DNA of 48,660 bases from Candidatus Omnitrophota bacterium (GTDB lineage Bacteria; Omnitrophota; Gorgyraeia; JAHIPI01). The position numbers were made by a program, and so were the translations under genes. Position 1 is the first letter of the stretch. Each line of letters opens with the position of its first letter. The stretch covers positions 1-48,660 of the forward strand of contig JAHIPI010000056.1 of NCBI GenBank assembly GCA_018894435.1, written 5' to 3'. Under the pieces are notes generated by a model, which saw only the letters and a program-made list of their open reading frames with translations, did not search any database and was not told where the DNA came from. This document shows, in pieces, positions 31,979-40,127 of the stretch.

Positions 31979-34360
31979 ATGACCCAAAAATTTGTAATAA
32001 TAATTATAATTGCGATATGTACATTATTTTCTCCTTCCGAAATTAAAGCTGAGATATTAAATGCCAACACGACTGTTCAAGGAATAACTTTTCCAAAAGG
32101 AACCGATATATATTTTTATAAATCCGGCAAGCCTCGTAGCGCAATTATTCCATATGACCAAGTAATACAGGGCATTCCTTGCGCTAAAGGCACCATATGG
32201 CTATATGAATCCGGCAAGCTTAAAAATGCTACACTAGCCCAAAACGAAAAGATTCAAGGTATCGTTTGTGCTAAAAATCGCCAAGCACTTTTTCATGAAT
32301 CCGGGAAACTTACACAAGCAATATTGGCTGGTGATCAAAAAATACAAGGCATATTATTTAATGACGGAACTGAAGTATGTCTTTCCGAAGAGGGCAGGCT
32401 TTTAGTTGTGGTTCTTGCTCAAGAACAAGAAATTCAACAGATTCCTTGTGCTAAAGGTAGCCAAATACATCTTTCTGGTACCGGTAAACTTGAGGGTGCT
32501 GTTTTAGCCAAAGAACAAGTCATACAAGGCATCCTTTGCGCAAAAGCCCCTATAGAACTGTATGAATCCGGTAAGCTTAAAAAGGCAAGGCTAGCCCAGG
32601 ATCAGGAAATCCAGGGTATAAGATTTATCGCGGGTAGTGATATGTCATTTACCGAATCCGGCGCGCTCGAAAATGCTAAATTAGTTCAAGCGCAAGAAAT
32701 TCAGGGCATAAAATTTATCAAAGGAAGTCGCATTAACTTTGATGACTCGGGAAAAATTTTACTCTCAAATCTAGAGCGAAGCCCCGACATCCAAGGTATT
32801 ATATGCGAAAAAGGCTCAATAGAACTTTATGAATCAGGCAAGCTTAAATCGGGGCGATTACTTCGCGACCAAAATGTTCAAGGTGTGCAATTTCCTCGTG
32901 GTACCGGTATTCATCTCCTTGAATCAGGAGAGCTGATGAGTGTATGGTTAGGCCAAGATTATGAAAAAGATGGTATAAAATTTGCCAGAGGAAATTCCCT
33001 TTCTTTTTATAAAAGCGGCAAGATTTCAAGTGGAGTTCTGTCTGGCGACCAGATAGTGCAAAATATTCCGTGCGCAAAGGGCGCGATAACGCTTACTGAA
33101 GCAGGCAAACTTACGTATGCACTGCTGTCTCAGGATGCAAAAATCGATGGTATTCTATGTGCTAAAAATAATAAGTTGTTTCTTTATGAATCCGGCAAAC
33201 TAAAACAAGCGACGTTAGCCCAAAATCAGGACATTCAAGACATTCCTTGCGCGAAGGGCGAGGTAGAGTTTTATGAATCCGGCAAGCTCAAAAATTGTAT
33301 CCTAGCCCAGGATAAAGAGTTGCAAGGAGTTCGTTGTTTTAAAGATAGTAAGATATCTCTTTCTGACTCCGGGAAACTTGATAGTGATACTTTAACAGTA
33401 CAAAAATATTTAAAGGAATACGACAATGTGACTATTAAATTTTCAGTACCAAAATTTTTAGAAAACAATCGCATTGCGTGTTTGAAAACTATTAACTGTT
33501 GGAATATATGGGGCAAAAAGGCCTCGCTAAAAGAAATTAAAATAGTAGAAATAAATTTAAAAGATCCACAAGAAAAAATATTATTTCAGATAGCCCCCAA
33601 AGCCGGCACTGATCGCTGGGAATTTGATGACTTCCCTCGATTTGATATTAATCCAAAAGGGCAGATTTGTATTTTAGAACCAGCCTTAGATTTTAGTAAT
33701 CCGGAGGCGATGAAAATTACAATTATTAATTTAACTTCTAAAGAGACATCTACCATTACGCGTAGAGGCACAAATTATCGTATCTCGCCAAATGGAAAAT
33801 TTATGATTTATGGGGACGTGGGGAATTCCTCAAATAATTATTCCGATAAAAAGACATTATATTTGACCGATATCCGAGGGACAAGTAGGGAGGCAGTATA
33901 TGAAACTCAGGATTCTATTTTATCTTTCTGCTGGATTAATGAGGAAACAATAGCAGTGTATTGCGATTCAAAAGAAGGCCCCTACGTTAAGTTTGTAGAT
34001 ACACAAACCAAGGGAATACTCGATTCGATTGTGAGCGAGTATTATAAAGGATCAATACTTGTAAGTTCGGATGGAAGCGCTATTATTCTGGATGATAATA
34101 AGTTATTCGTGAAAAAAGATGCCACTCGGCCATTGTTAAAAACGGTTCAGAATCTGCCATATTTAAATTCCAACGAAAGATTGAATGGGATAAACAAGAA
34201 ATGGAATTGCTATACGATCATAGCGCGGTATATAGCGATATCATCCTGGTCTCCGGATAACGAATTTACTGTGGGATCAAATCTTGACGGCAACCTACTG
34301 TTAACAGATTTTAAAACCTTTGAAACTAAGGTATTGAAAAGAGGATATAAAAAATACTAA
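31979..34360 (+). CDS. Exported protein with fifteen 30-residue ESGKL repeats
   Basis: The 793-aa protein has a signal peptide (about 1-24, hydrophobic IIIIIAICTLFS). Fifteen tandem repeats of 29-30 residues fill about residues 32-478. Each has the pattern IQGIxCAKG, two strands, then LYESGKLKxAxLAQDQ. The repeat resembles MORN_2/YwqK-type units but is longer. The last about 300 residues look like PD40/WD40 propeller blades (YRISPNGKFMIYG, LVSSDGSAIILDD, ISSWSPDNEFTVG). Function is unknown. It is exported and probably binds a surface or polymer. AAAGGAG precedes the ATG. Confidence 0.85.
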   Translation: MTQKFVIIIIIAICTLFSPSEIKAEILNANTTVQGITFPKGTDIYFYKSGKPRSAIIPYDQVIQGIPCAKGTIWLYESGKLKNATLAQNEKIQGIVCAKNRQALFHESGKLTQAILAGDQKIQGILFNDGTEVCLSEEGRLLVVVLAQEQEIQQIPCAKGSQIHLSGTGKLEGAVLAKEQVIQGILCAKAPIELYESGKLKKARLAQDQEIQGIRFIAGSDMSFTESGALENAKLVQAQEIQGIKFIKGSRINFDDSGKILLSNLERSPDIQGIICEKGSIELYESGKLKSGRLLRDQNVQGVQFPRGTGIHLLESGELMSVWLGQDYEKDGIKFARGNSLSFYKSGKISSGVLSGDQIVQNIPCAKGAITLTEAGKLTYALLSQDAKIDGILCAKNNKLFLYESGKLKQATLAQNQDIQDIPCAKGEVEFYESGKLKNCILAQDKELQGVRCFKDSKISLSDSGKLDSDTLTVQKYLKEYDNVTIKFSVPKFLENNRIACLKTINCWNIWGKKASLKEIKIVEINLKDPQEKILFQIAPKAGTDRWEFDDFPRFDINPKGQICILEPALDFSNPEAMKITIINLTSKETSTITRRGTNYRISPNGKFMIYGDVGNSSNNYSDKKTLYLTDIRGTSREAVYETQDSILSFCWINEETIAVYCDSKEGPYVKFVDTQTKGILDSIVSEYYKGSILVSSDGSAIILDDNKLFVKKDATRPLLKTVQNLPYLNSNERLNGINKKWNCYTIIARYIAISSWSPDNEFTVGSNLDGNLLLTDFKTFETKVLKRGYKKY

Positions 34361-34376
34361 CTAAAGGAGTCATAAT

Positions 34377-37300
34377 ATGCTAAGATTAAAAATTTTGATA
34401 ATCGCTGTAGCTATTTTTTGCAACACTTCATCCTTTGCCGATGAAATAGACAATTATATAGAAGATTCTAAAAGCGAAAACCGCCAAGTAAGGGCTGGTT
34501 ATGCCGAAACACTGGGAAACTATAAAGATGAAAGAGCATTTAAAAGATTGCTTGAATTGGTCCAGGATAATGACGCCTATGTCCGATGGAGAGCGGCTGA
34601 GTCGTTGGCAAAATTTGGCGATAAAAGGGCAGTGCCAGTCCTTAAAGAAGTTATTATAAAAACAAAGGATTCAAAAGATGATTTAAGGGGCTACTTGGTA
34701 GAGGCGCTTTATCAATTAGACGACGAATCGCTGATGCCTTTTTGGATAGAATGCCTCCAAGAACAAGATAGGACCTTGACAGAAACATTTGTAAAAGCAA
34801 TGGTAAAATATGATTATCGCAGTAAGGTTGCTTCGGATATTTTGATAAAAGATCTACAAAATGAAAATGAATGGATAAAGAAGTGCGCGGCTTACGCATT
34901 GGCGTATACTCACGAGACCAAAGCATTTGACGCCCTATTGCCACTTCTAATAGATTCTTCCGCAGAGGTTCGCGAAATGGCAATTTTGGCTTTAGGCTTC
35001 CTGGGGAATAACGAGGCAACGCCCTATATAGTCTTAGCCCTGAAAGACGATAATTGGCGCGTGCAACAGGCAGCATTTTATAGTCTTTATCGTCTTGTCG
35101 ACCCCAGAGCTTCATTTGGTCTTATCGATGCTTTAAAATTGCCTAAAGATAGTTATTTTAGGGCATATGCTGTAGTTGCATTGGGCAGAATAAAAAGCAA
35201 GGAAGCCGTTCCTGTTCTATTGGCTATTCTTGAAGAACCCGTGCCTGACAATCTATCTAAGATGCCTCCTAGAGCTGATGCAGTAAAAGCTCTGGGAGAG
35301 ATCGGTGATGAGAGGGCCATGGAAAAGCTAGAGAAGCTCTTTAAAGATGTAACATCTGATAATGCACGGTTCTTTTCCTCTTCCGGAAGCGGCGGCAGCG
35401 ATAGCGGTAGTCCTGGTTATGGTATACCACCTTTGGAAAAAGGTTATCCCATAACAAGCCATGTTTCTAATAGCCCGGCCCTATTCAAGTATTCTTCGGA
35501 AGATAGCATTTTGAACGATCCTGATTACTCAAATGAAATAAGTGTAATTATTAAAAAAGCCATATTGAAAATTAAAGCAGCCAAAACCGAGCCAAATTCC
35601 GAAAACTTTACCAGAGAGCAGTATGATGAAATGATGAAAAATGCGCAGGCTAAACTTGAAAGCTTTAAACCGGCTTATTCTGACTCACTAATAAATCAGT
35701 TAAAAAACAGCAAAGAAGAATGGTTAAGAGCAGATGCAGCAAAAAAATTGGGTGACTTAAGAGAAGCTAAGGCGCTTCCTTATTTAATGGTAGCTCTTAA
35801 GGATTCAACAAGCGACAATGTTCGAGGTACAGTGGCGACCGCTTTGGGTAAATTAGGCCAGAAAGAAGCAATTGCTCCATTACAAGAGACTTTTCAGACA
35901 GACGACGAAAAGTTTGTTAGAGAAGATGCAGCAGAGGCGTTGTGTCTAATAGCAGACACCCATAACGACATAGAGTTTTTACGGAAGATGATATTAGAGG
36001 GGAAGGATGATGAAATAGCCGCTAATTGCCTCTGGAAATTAGGCGAAGAGAATAGAAAAAACTATAGATCAATTTTGCCGGAATGTCTAAATAGCAACAA
36101 ACAGATGCTCAAACAAAATGCCGAACGAATTATAGCTAAAATCAGTGATGAAGAAAAAAGTAAAGTAACAAAGGCGGCTAAGCCAGAAGAAAATTTGAGC
36201 GCTATTCCTCCGAAAGATTCCAATCTAGAGAAAATTAAAGTGGATTTAAAGAGTAATGATGTTAATGTGCGAAGAGATGCCGTGCAAGAACTTACGCAAC
36301 TTAGCGATGGGAACTTAGAAGCATCTCGATTGCTTGAAGGATACTTAAGGGATCCTGATATAAGAATACGGAGACGAGCAGCAGTAGCAGCGGCGTTAAG
36401 AAACAAAACCGCTATTCCCATTTTGCTTGAAATGTTAAAGGATGAAAAGGTAATAAACAATTATTTTTCATATGAAAAAATTATGACCGGTCCTTCGAGA
36501 GAATATAATAGCGCAGATATCGAAGAAATAGGCGACGATTTTGATATGGTAGGATCGGCTATAAGCGTACTGGGGATTATGAAGGTGCATGAAGCGGCTA
36601 ATGTTGTAACTAGATTTCTCAAGAAAGAATCCTCTTTTTCTCCCATTATTATACAGGCTTTAGGAAGTATGAATAACCCGGAAGTTATTTCTGCGATACG
36701 CCCGTTTTTAGATAATAAAGAAACACGAAAAGAAGCAATTGTAGCCCTTGCGAAACTCGGAGATGCAACAGTTCTCCCATTATTAATGGAGGAACTTAAA
36801 GGTGAACTTCGTGGCATATACTGGTACGAATTACAAACGGCTTTCATTGGCATAGGCAAGCCTGCCGTGCCCGAATTAATAAAATTATTAAAAAACGACA
36901 ATCCAAAAATTAAAGAAATGGCAATTTTAGCTTTAGGAGCCATAGGTGATAAATCTGCTACGGTACATTTACTGAAAATGATCGATGAAAATAACCCTAA
37001 AGTTACAGGTGATGTTGTGCTAGCACTCGGGCGATTAGGCGATAAAGATGCATTACCCAAGTTGATCGAGCTTTATAATAATAAAAAAGTAAATCTTCGT
37101 AAGGAGCTATTGATTGCTTTTAGTAATTTAGCCGATACGAGAATTAAGCCCATCCTTATCGAGGCAGCACAAGATCAAAACCTAGATTTCGAATTTAGAT
37201 GCGCGGCTATTCAAACACTGGGGAAGATAAAAGACGAAGATATTGCGCCTCTTCTAGAAGGTTATTTGAAGGAAGATAATAAAATGTTGGGATTAAACGC

Positions 37301-37535
37301 TGCATATGCCCTTTGCAAAAGCGGAAAGATGGAATACGAGTCTTATTTATGGAATGCCTTAAATGATGCACAACTTAGCATGCAGAGCATGATGTTTCTT
37401 ATCGATTTAAAGGGCGAGCCAGGAATAGAGCAGATTGTCGAAAAGACCTCTAAAAATAAGACTGCGGATGAAAAAGATATTATGCGGCAGCAACTGCAAC
37501 AAATGTACAATATGATGAAAAGAGAAAATATATAG
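34377..37535 (+). CDS. Large exported HEAT-repeat protein
   Basis: The 1052-aa protein has a signal peptide (about 1-21, ending SFA-DEI) and HEAT repeats over nearly the whole length. Examples are VRAGYAETLGNYKDERAFKR, VRWRAAESLAKFGDKRAVPV and LKEMAILALGAIGDKSA-like units. A Gly/Ser-rich linker (about 335-350) and a charged stretch (about 600-630) split it into three solenoids. HEAT solenoids bind proteins. The partner is not known. It follows the ESGKL protein by 16 bases. Confidence 0.88.
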   Translation: MLRLKILIIAVAIFCNTSSFADEIDNYIEDSKSENRQVRAGYAETLGNYKDERAFKRLLELVQDNDAYVRWRAAESLAKFGDKRAVPVLKEVIIKTKDSKDDLRGYLVEALYQLDDESLMPFWIECLQEQDRTLTETFVKAMVKYDYRSKVASDILIKDLQNENEWIKKCAAYALAYTHETKAFDALLPLLIDSSAEVREMAILALGFLGNNEATPYIVLALKDDNWRVQQAAFYSLYRLVDPRASFGLIDALKLPKDSYFRAYAVVALGRIKSKEAVPVLLAILEEPVPDNLSKMPPRADAVKALGEIGDERAMEKLEKLFKDVTSDNARFFSSSGSGGSDSGSPGYGIPPLEKGYPITSHVSNSPALFKYSSEDSILNDPDYSNEISVIIKKAILKIKAAKTEPNSENFTREQYDEMMKNAQAKLESFKPAYSDSLINQLKNSKEEWLRADAAKKLGDLREAKALPYLMVALKDSTSDNVRGTVATALGKLGQKEAIAPLQETFQTDDEKFVREDAAEALCLIADTHNDIEFLRKMILEGKDDEIAANCLWKLGEENRKNYRSILPECLNSNKQMLKQNAERIIAKISDEEKSKVTKAAKPEENLSAIPPKDSNLEKIKVDLKSNDVNVRRDAVQELTQLSDGNLEASRLLEGYLRDPDIRIRRRAAVAAALRNKTAIPILLEMLKDEKVINNYFSYEKIMTGPSREYNSADIEEIGDDFDMVGSAISVLGIMKVHEAANVVTRFLKKESSFSPIIIQALGSMNNPEVISAIRPFLDNKETRKEAIVALAKLGDATVLPLLMEELKGELRGIYWYELQTAFIGIGKPAVPELIKLLKNDNPKIKEMAILALGAIGDKSATVHLLKMIDENNPKVTGDVVLALGRLGDKDALPKLIELYNNKKVNLRKELLIAFSNLADTRIKPILIEAAQDQNLDFEFRCAAIQTLGKIKDEDIAPLLEGYLKEDNKMLGLNAAYALCKSGKMEYESYLWNALNDAQLSMQSMMFLIDLKGEPGIEQIVEKTSKNKTADEKDIMRQQLQQMYNMMKRENI

Positions 37536-37554
37536 CTAATTTGGTATCATAGAC

Positions 37555-38286
37555 ATGATAAAACATGGAAAATTCCTAAAAACTCAGGATAATCATAAAA
37601 TTGCATATGCTCATTATGATGAAGGGCATAAGAAAGCTGTTATCATTGCCCCAGGCTTCTTTAATAGCAAAGACGCGATTCTTCTCAAGAAGCTCAAAGA
37701 TCATCTGATCGATACTTATGATGTAGTGATGTTTGATTTTCGGGGCCATGGCGAGAGTTCAGGGCTTTTTACATGGACCGCAAAGGAGAGTTTGGATTTA
37801 GAGCGGGTAATAGATTACGCCAAGACTCGATACAGTAAAATCGGGCTTATAGGTTTTTCCTTTGGCGCGGCAATAAGTATCCAGGTAGTAGCAAAAGATA
37901 AGAGCATAGCGAGTTTTATCTCAATAAGCGCCCCCCAAGATCCCGCCAAGGTAGACTACCATTTCCTGGACCTCGATATCGAAAACGATATTATTTATAA
38001 CCTCCGTGAAGGCAGAATAGGTAAAGGCGTCCGGCCGGGACCCTTTTGGCATGCGAAGAAAAAGCCGATCGATTTAGTAGATAAAATTATGTGCCCCATA
38101 CTGTATATTCACGGTGACAATGATTGGGTTATCAGGCATGCGCATTCCCAAAAGCTATACGAAAAGACCAAGTCAAAGAAGAAAATCGCAATAATTAAAG
38201 ACGGTCCTCACGCAGAGTATCTTTTGCGGAAAAACACGGGTGAGACCATACCTCTTATACAAGAGTGGTTTAAAGAGACGTTGTAG
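37555..38286 (+). CDS. Alpha/beta hydrolase
   Basis: The 243-aa protein has the nucleophile elbow GFSFG (Ser near 103), the oxyanion part FRGHGES, the acid region ILYIHGDNDWVI and the catalytic His in GPHAEYLL. This is an esterase/lipase-like hydrolase without signal peptide. The substrate cannot be told. TATCAT (37545-37550) lies 4 bases before the ATG, and no Shine-Dalgarno is visible. Confidence 0.88.
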   Translation: MIKHGKFLKTQDNHKIAYAHYDEGHKKAVIIAPGFFNSKDAILLKKLKDHLIDTYDVVMFDFRGHGESSGLFTWTAKESLDLERVIDYAKTRYSKIGLIGFSFGAAISIQVVAKDKSIASFISISAPQDPAKVDYHFLDLDIENDIIYNLREGRIGKGVRPGPFWHAKKKPIDLVDKIMCPILYIHGDNDWVIRHAHSQKLYEKTKSKKKIAIIKDGPHAEYLLRKNTGETIPLIQEWFKETL

Positions 38287-38317
38287 AAATAAAAGAACAG
38301 TTTAAGAAAGAAAATAG

Positions 38318-39481
38318 ATGAAGTGCCCTGTTTGTAACATTGAAATGAAACTCTTCAGCCTAGAACATGTCGACGTGCATCTATGCGAGAAATGCCACGG
38401 GATATGGTTTGATAAAGACTCCTTTCATGCTGTATTAAAATTTCTTGAAGAAGACCCTACGGTCCTCCATGATACATACAATCCCTTTACTAAAAAAATC
38501 TGTGTTATCGATCCTAAACTTTACGTTCGCAGAAACTGCCCGCGATGCAGAAAGGCCATGGAGCAGTTTAATTACGCATATGATTCCAATATATTTCTGG
38601 ATAAATGCGCATCATGCGGAGGCATATGGACCGATAAGGGCGAGATACTGAAAGCGGCAAGGCATAATAAAGGTTATCCCAAGCTGGAAGCCATCGGCAA
38701 TGAAATGATAAAATCCGCAAAAAATGACGAGACTTTAAAAGAACTAAGCCAACTGGCCGATGATCTAAGCTCCTCTGGAACTCTTGCTATACTTATGCCC
38801 AAGATTATACTGCCCCTAAGCGATGATACGCCGCGGCAGCGATTTCCGGTAGTAACTTTGTCTATAATATTGCTGAATATTGTAGCATTTATAGGAGAGA
38901 TTACCGCGATTGGCAGAGGCGTGGATCTCACGCCCCTAACCGTCGTCCCGTCCGCAATAGCGCAAGGCAGGAATCTCTATTCGCTTATTACGGCTATGTT
39001 TATGCATGCGGGTTTTTTGCATTTGTTTTTTAATATGTTTTTCTTCTGGATTTTTGGAGATAATGTAGAAGATTATCTTGGGCATATAAGATATCTATTC
39101 CTATATTTAGTTTTCGGAATATGCGGCGGCCTGCTTTTTACCCTTACAAGCTTAAATACTCCATTAGCTGCAGTATCTTGCGTAGGCGCAAGCGGAGCCA
39201 TATCCGGTATTGTGGCGGCGTATTTTCTCATTTATCCTCACGCGCATGTAAACATCCTCTTTTTTACCAAAATCATTAGGGCACCCGCATTCTTATATAT
39301 CGGCTGGTATATAATAATGCAAATTATTTTTGTAGGAAGTAAGCTGGCAACCGGTTACGAGACAGTTGGTTACTCCGCGCATTTGGGAGGAATAATAAGC
39401 GCTTTAATCATAGTATATCTGATCAAGCGTCTTAAGGAAAAGACCAAAACAGATAATGAGGAAATGGCGGAGATATCTTAG
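38318..39481 (+). CDS. Rhomboid protease with two N-terminal zinc ribbons
   Basis: The 387-aa protein begins with two TFIIB-type zinc fingers: CPVC...CEKCHGIWFDKDSF (about 3-35) and CPRC...CASCGGIWTDKGEI (about 74-110). A linker and six to seven membrane helices follow, with HAGFLHLFFNMFFFWIFGD, the active Ser in GASGAISGIVAAY and the active His in GYSAHLGG. All rhomboid catalytic residues are present. The zinc part may recognise substrate or anchor the enzyme to a cytoplasmic partner. Confidence 0.9.
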   Translation: MKCPVCNIEMKLFSLEHVDVHLCEKCHGIWFDKDSFHAVLKFLEEDPTVLHDTYNPFTKKICVIDPKLYVRRNCPRCRKAMEQFNYAYDSNIFLDKCASCGGIWTDKGEILKAARHNKGYPKLEAIGNEMIKSAKNDETLKELSQLADDLSSSGTLAILMPKIILPLSDDTPRQRFPVVTLSIILLNIVAFIGEITAIGRGVDLTPLTVVPSAIAQGRNLYSLITAMFMHAGFLHLFFNMFFFWIFGDNVEDYLGHIRYLFLYLVFGICGGLLFTLTSLNTPLAAVSCVGASGAISGIVAAYFLIYPHAHVNILFFTKIIRAPAFLYIGWYIIMQIIFVGSKLATGYETVGYSAHLGGIISALIIVYLIKRLKEKTKTDNEEMAEIS

Positions 39482-39489
39482 CAAAATTG

Positions 39490-39515
39490 TGAAACTTTTT
39501 CTGTTCTCGCACGTT
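39490..39515 (+). promoter_or_regulatory. ECF-type promoter upstream of the sigma factor gene
   Basis: TGAAAC (39490-39495), exactly 16 bases, then CGTT (39512-39515). This is the TGAAAC-N16-CGTA pattern of ECF sigma factors such as SigW with one change. It points to autoregulation. Confidence 0.7.
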
Positions 39516-39551
39516 ATACTCTACGGAGAAAGGCAAAGGGCTTGAGAGCGT

Positions 39552-40127
39552 ATGCAGAAGCTTGGTGACGAAGCTGTAATGCTGAAATACCAGGATGGAG
39601 ACGTGTCGGCTATGGACGAATTATTGATCCGCTACAAAAGGCCGGTTTATCAATTTGCTTTCCGCCTCAGCCGGAATGAGGCAGAAGCAAAGGATATTGC
39701 GCAGGAGGTCTTTTTGCGGGTTCATCAATACCGCGCCGCCTACAGGCCTACAGGCAAGTTCTCTACATGGATATTCGGCATTGCGCACAATGTCTTCGTT
39801 GACAGGTTTCGCAAAGCTAAGTGGCTTATCAGTTGGCCGAAACGCCATGGATTACAAGAGGAAGACATAGAAGTTGAAAGCCCGGACCCTTCTCCGCTTG
39901 AAGTAGCAACGCAGAACGATCTGCAGGAAACAATTAAAAAATGCATACAGTCCCTGCCTTTTCTCCAAAAAGAAGCGATCATTCTGCGTGAGTATGAAAA
40001 TCTGGATTACGCTGAAATAGCGAAAATCCTAAAAAAACCCGAAGGCACAATCAAAACCTTAATATATCGGGCAAGGCAGCGCCTTAAAGAGAAACTTCTT
40101 CCCTATATAGAGGGAGGTTTACAATGA
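39552..40127 (+). CDS. ECF RNA polymerase sigma factor
   Basis: The 191-aa sigma70-like factor has region 2 (LLIRYKRPVYQFAFRLSRNE, AEAKDIAQEVFLRVHQY) and region 4 (LPFLQKEAIILREYENLDYA, EIAKILKKPEGTIKTL). There is no region 1 or 3, as usual for ECF factors. It starts an operon whose second gene encodes its probable membrane anti-sigma factor with a 4-base overlap. A TGAAAC-N16-CGTT promoter precedes it, so it likely activates itself. Confidence 0.93.
   Translation: MQKLGDEAVMLKYQDGDVSAMDELLIRYKRPVYQFAFRLSRNEAEAKDIAQEVFLRVHQYRAAYRPTGKFSTWIFGIAHNVFVDRFRKAKWLISWPKRHGLQEEDIEVESPDPSPLEVATQNDLQETIKKCIQSLPFLQKEAIILREYENLDYAEIAKILKKPEGTIKTLIYRARQRLKEKLLPYIEGGLQ

Noticed and set aside
32075-33400. 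Possible CRISPR-like or DNA tandem array in the ESGKL gene
   Set aside because: The repetition is at protein level with diverged codons and an intact frame. There are no identical repeats with spacers, and no cas genes are present.
22274-39500. tRNA-bounded integrative element with direct repeats
   Set aside because: I looked for a second copy of the tRNA 3' end and for an integrase gene and saw neither, so only a compositional island is claimed.
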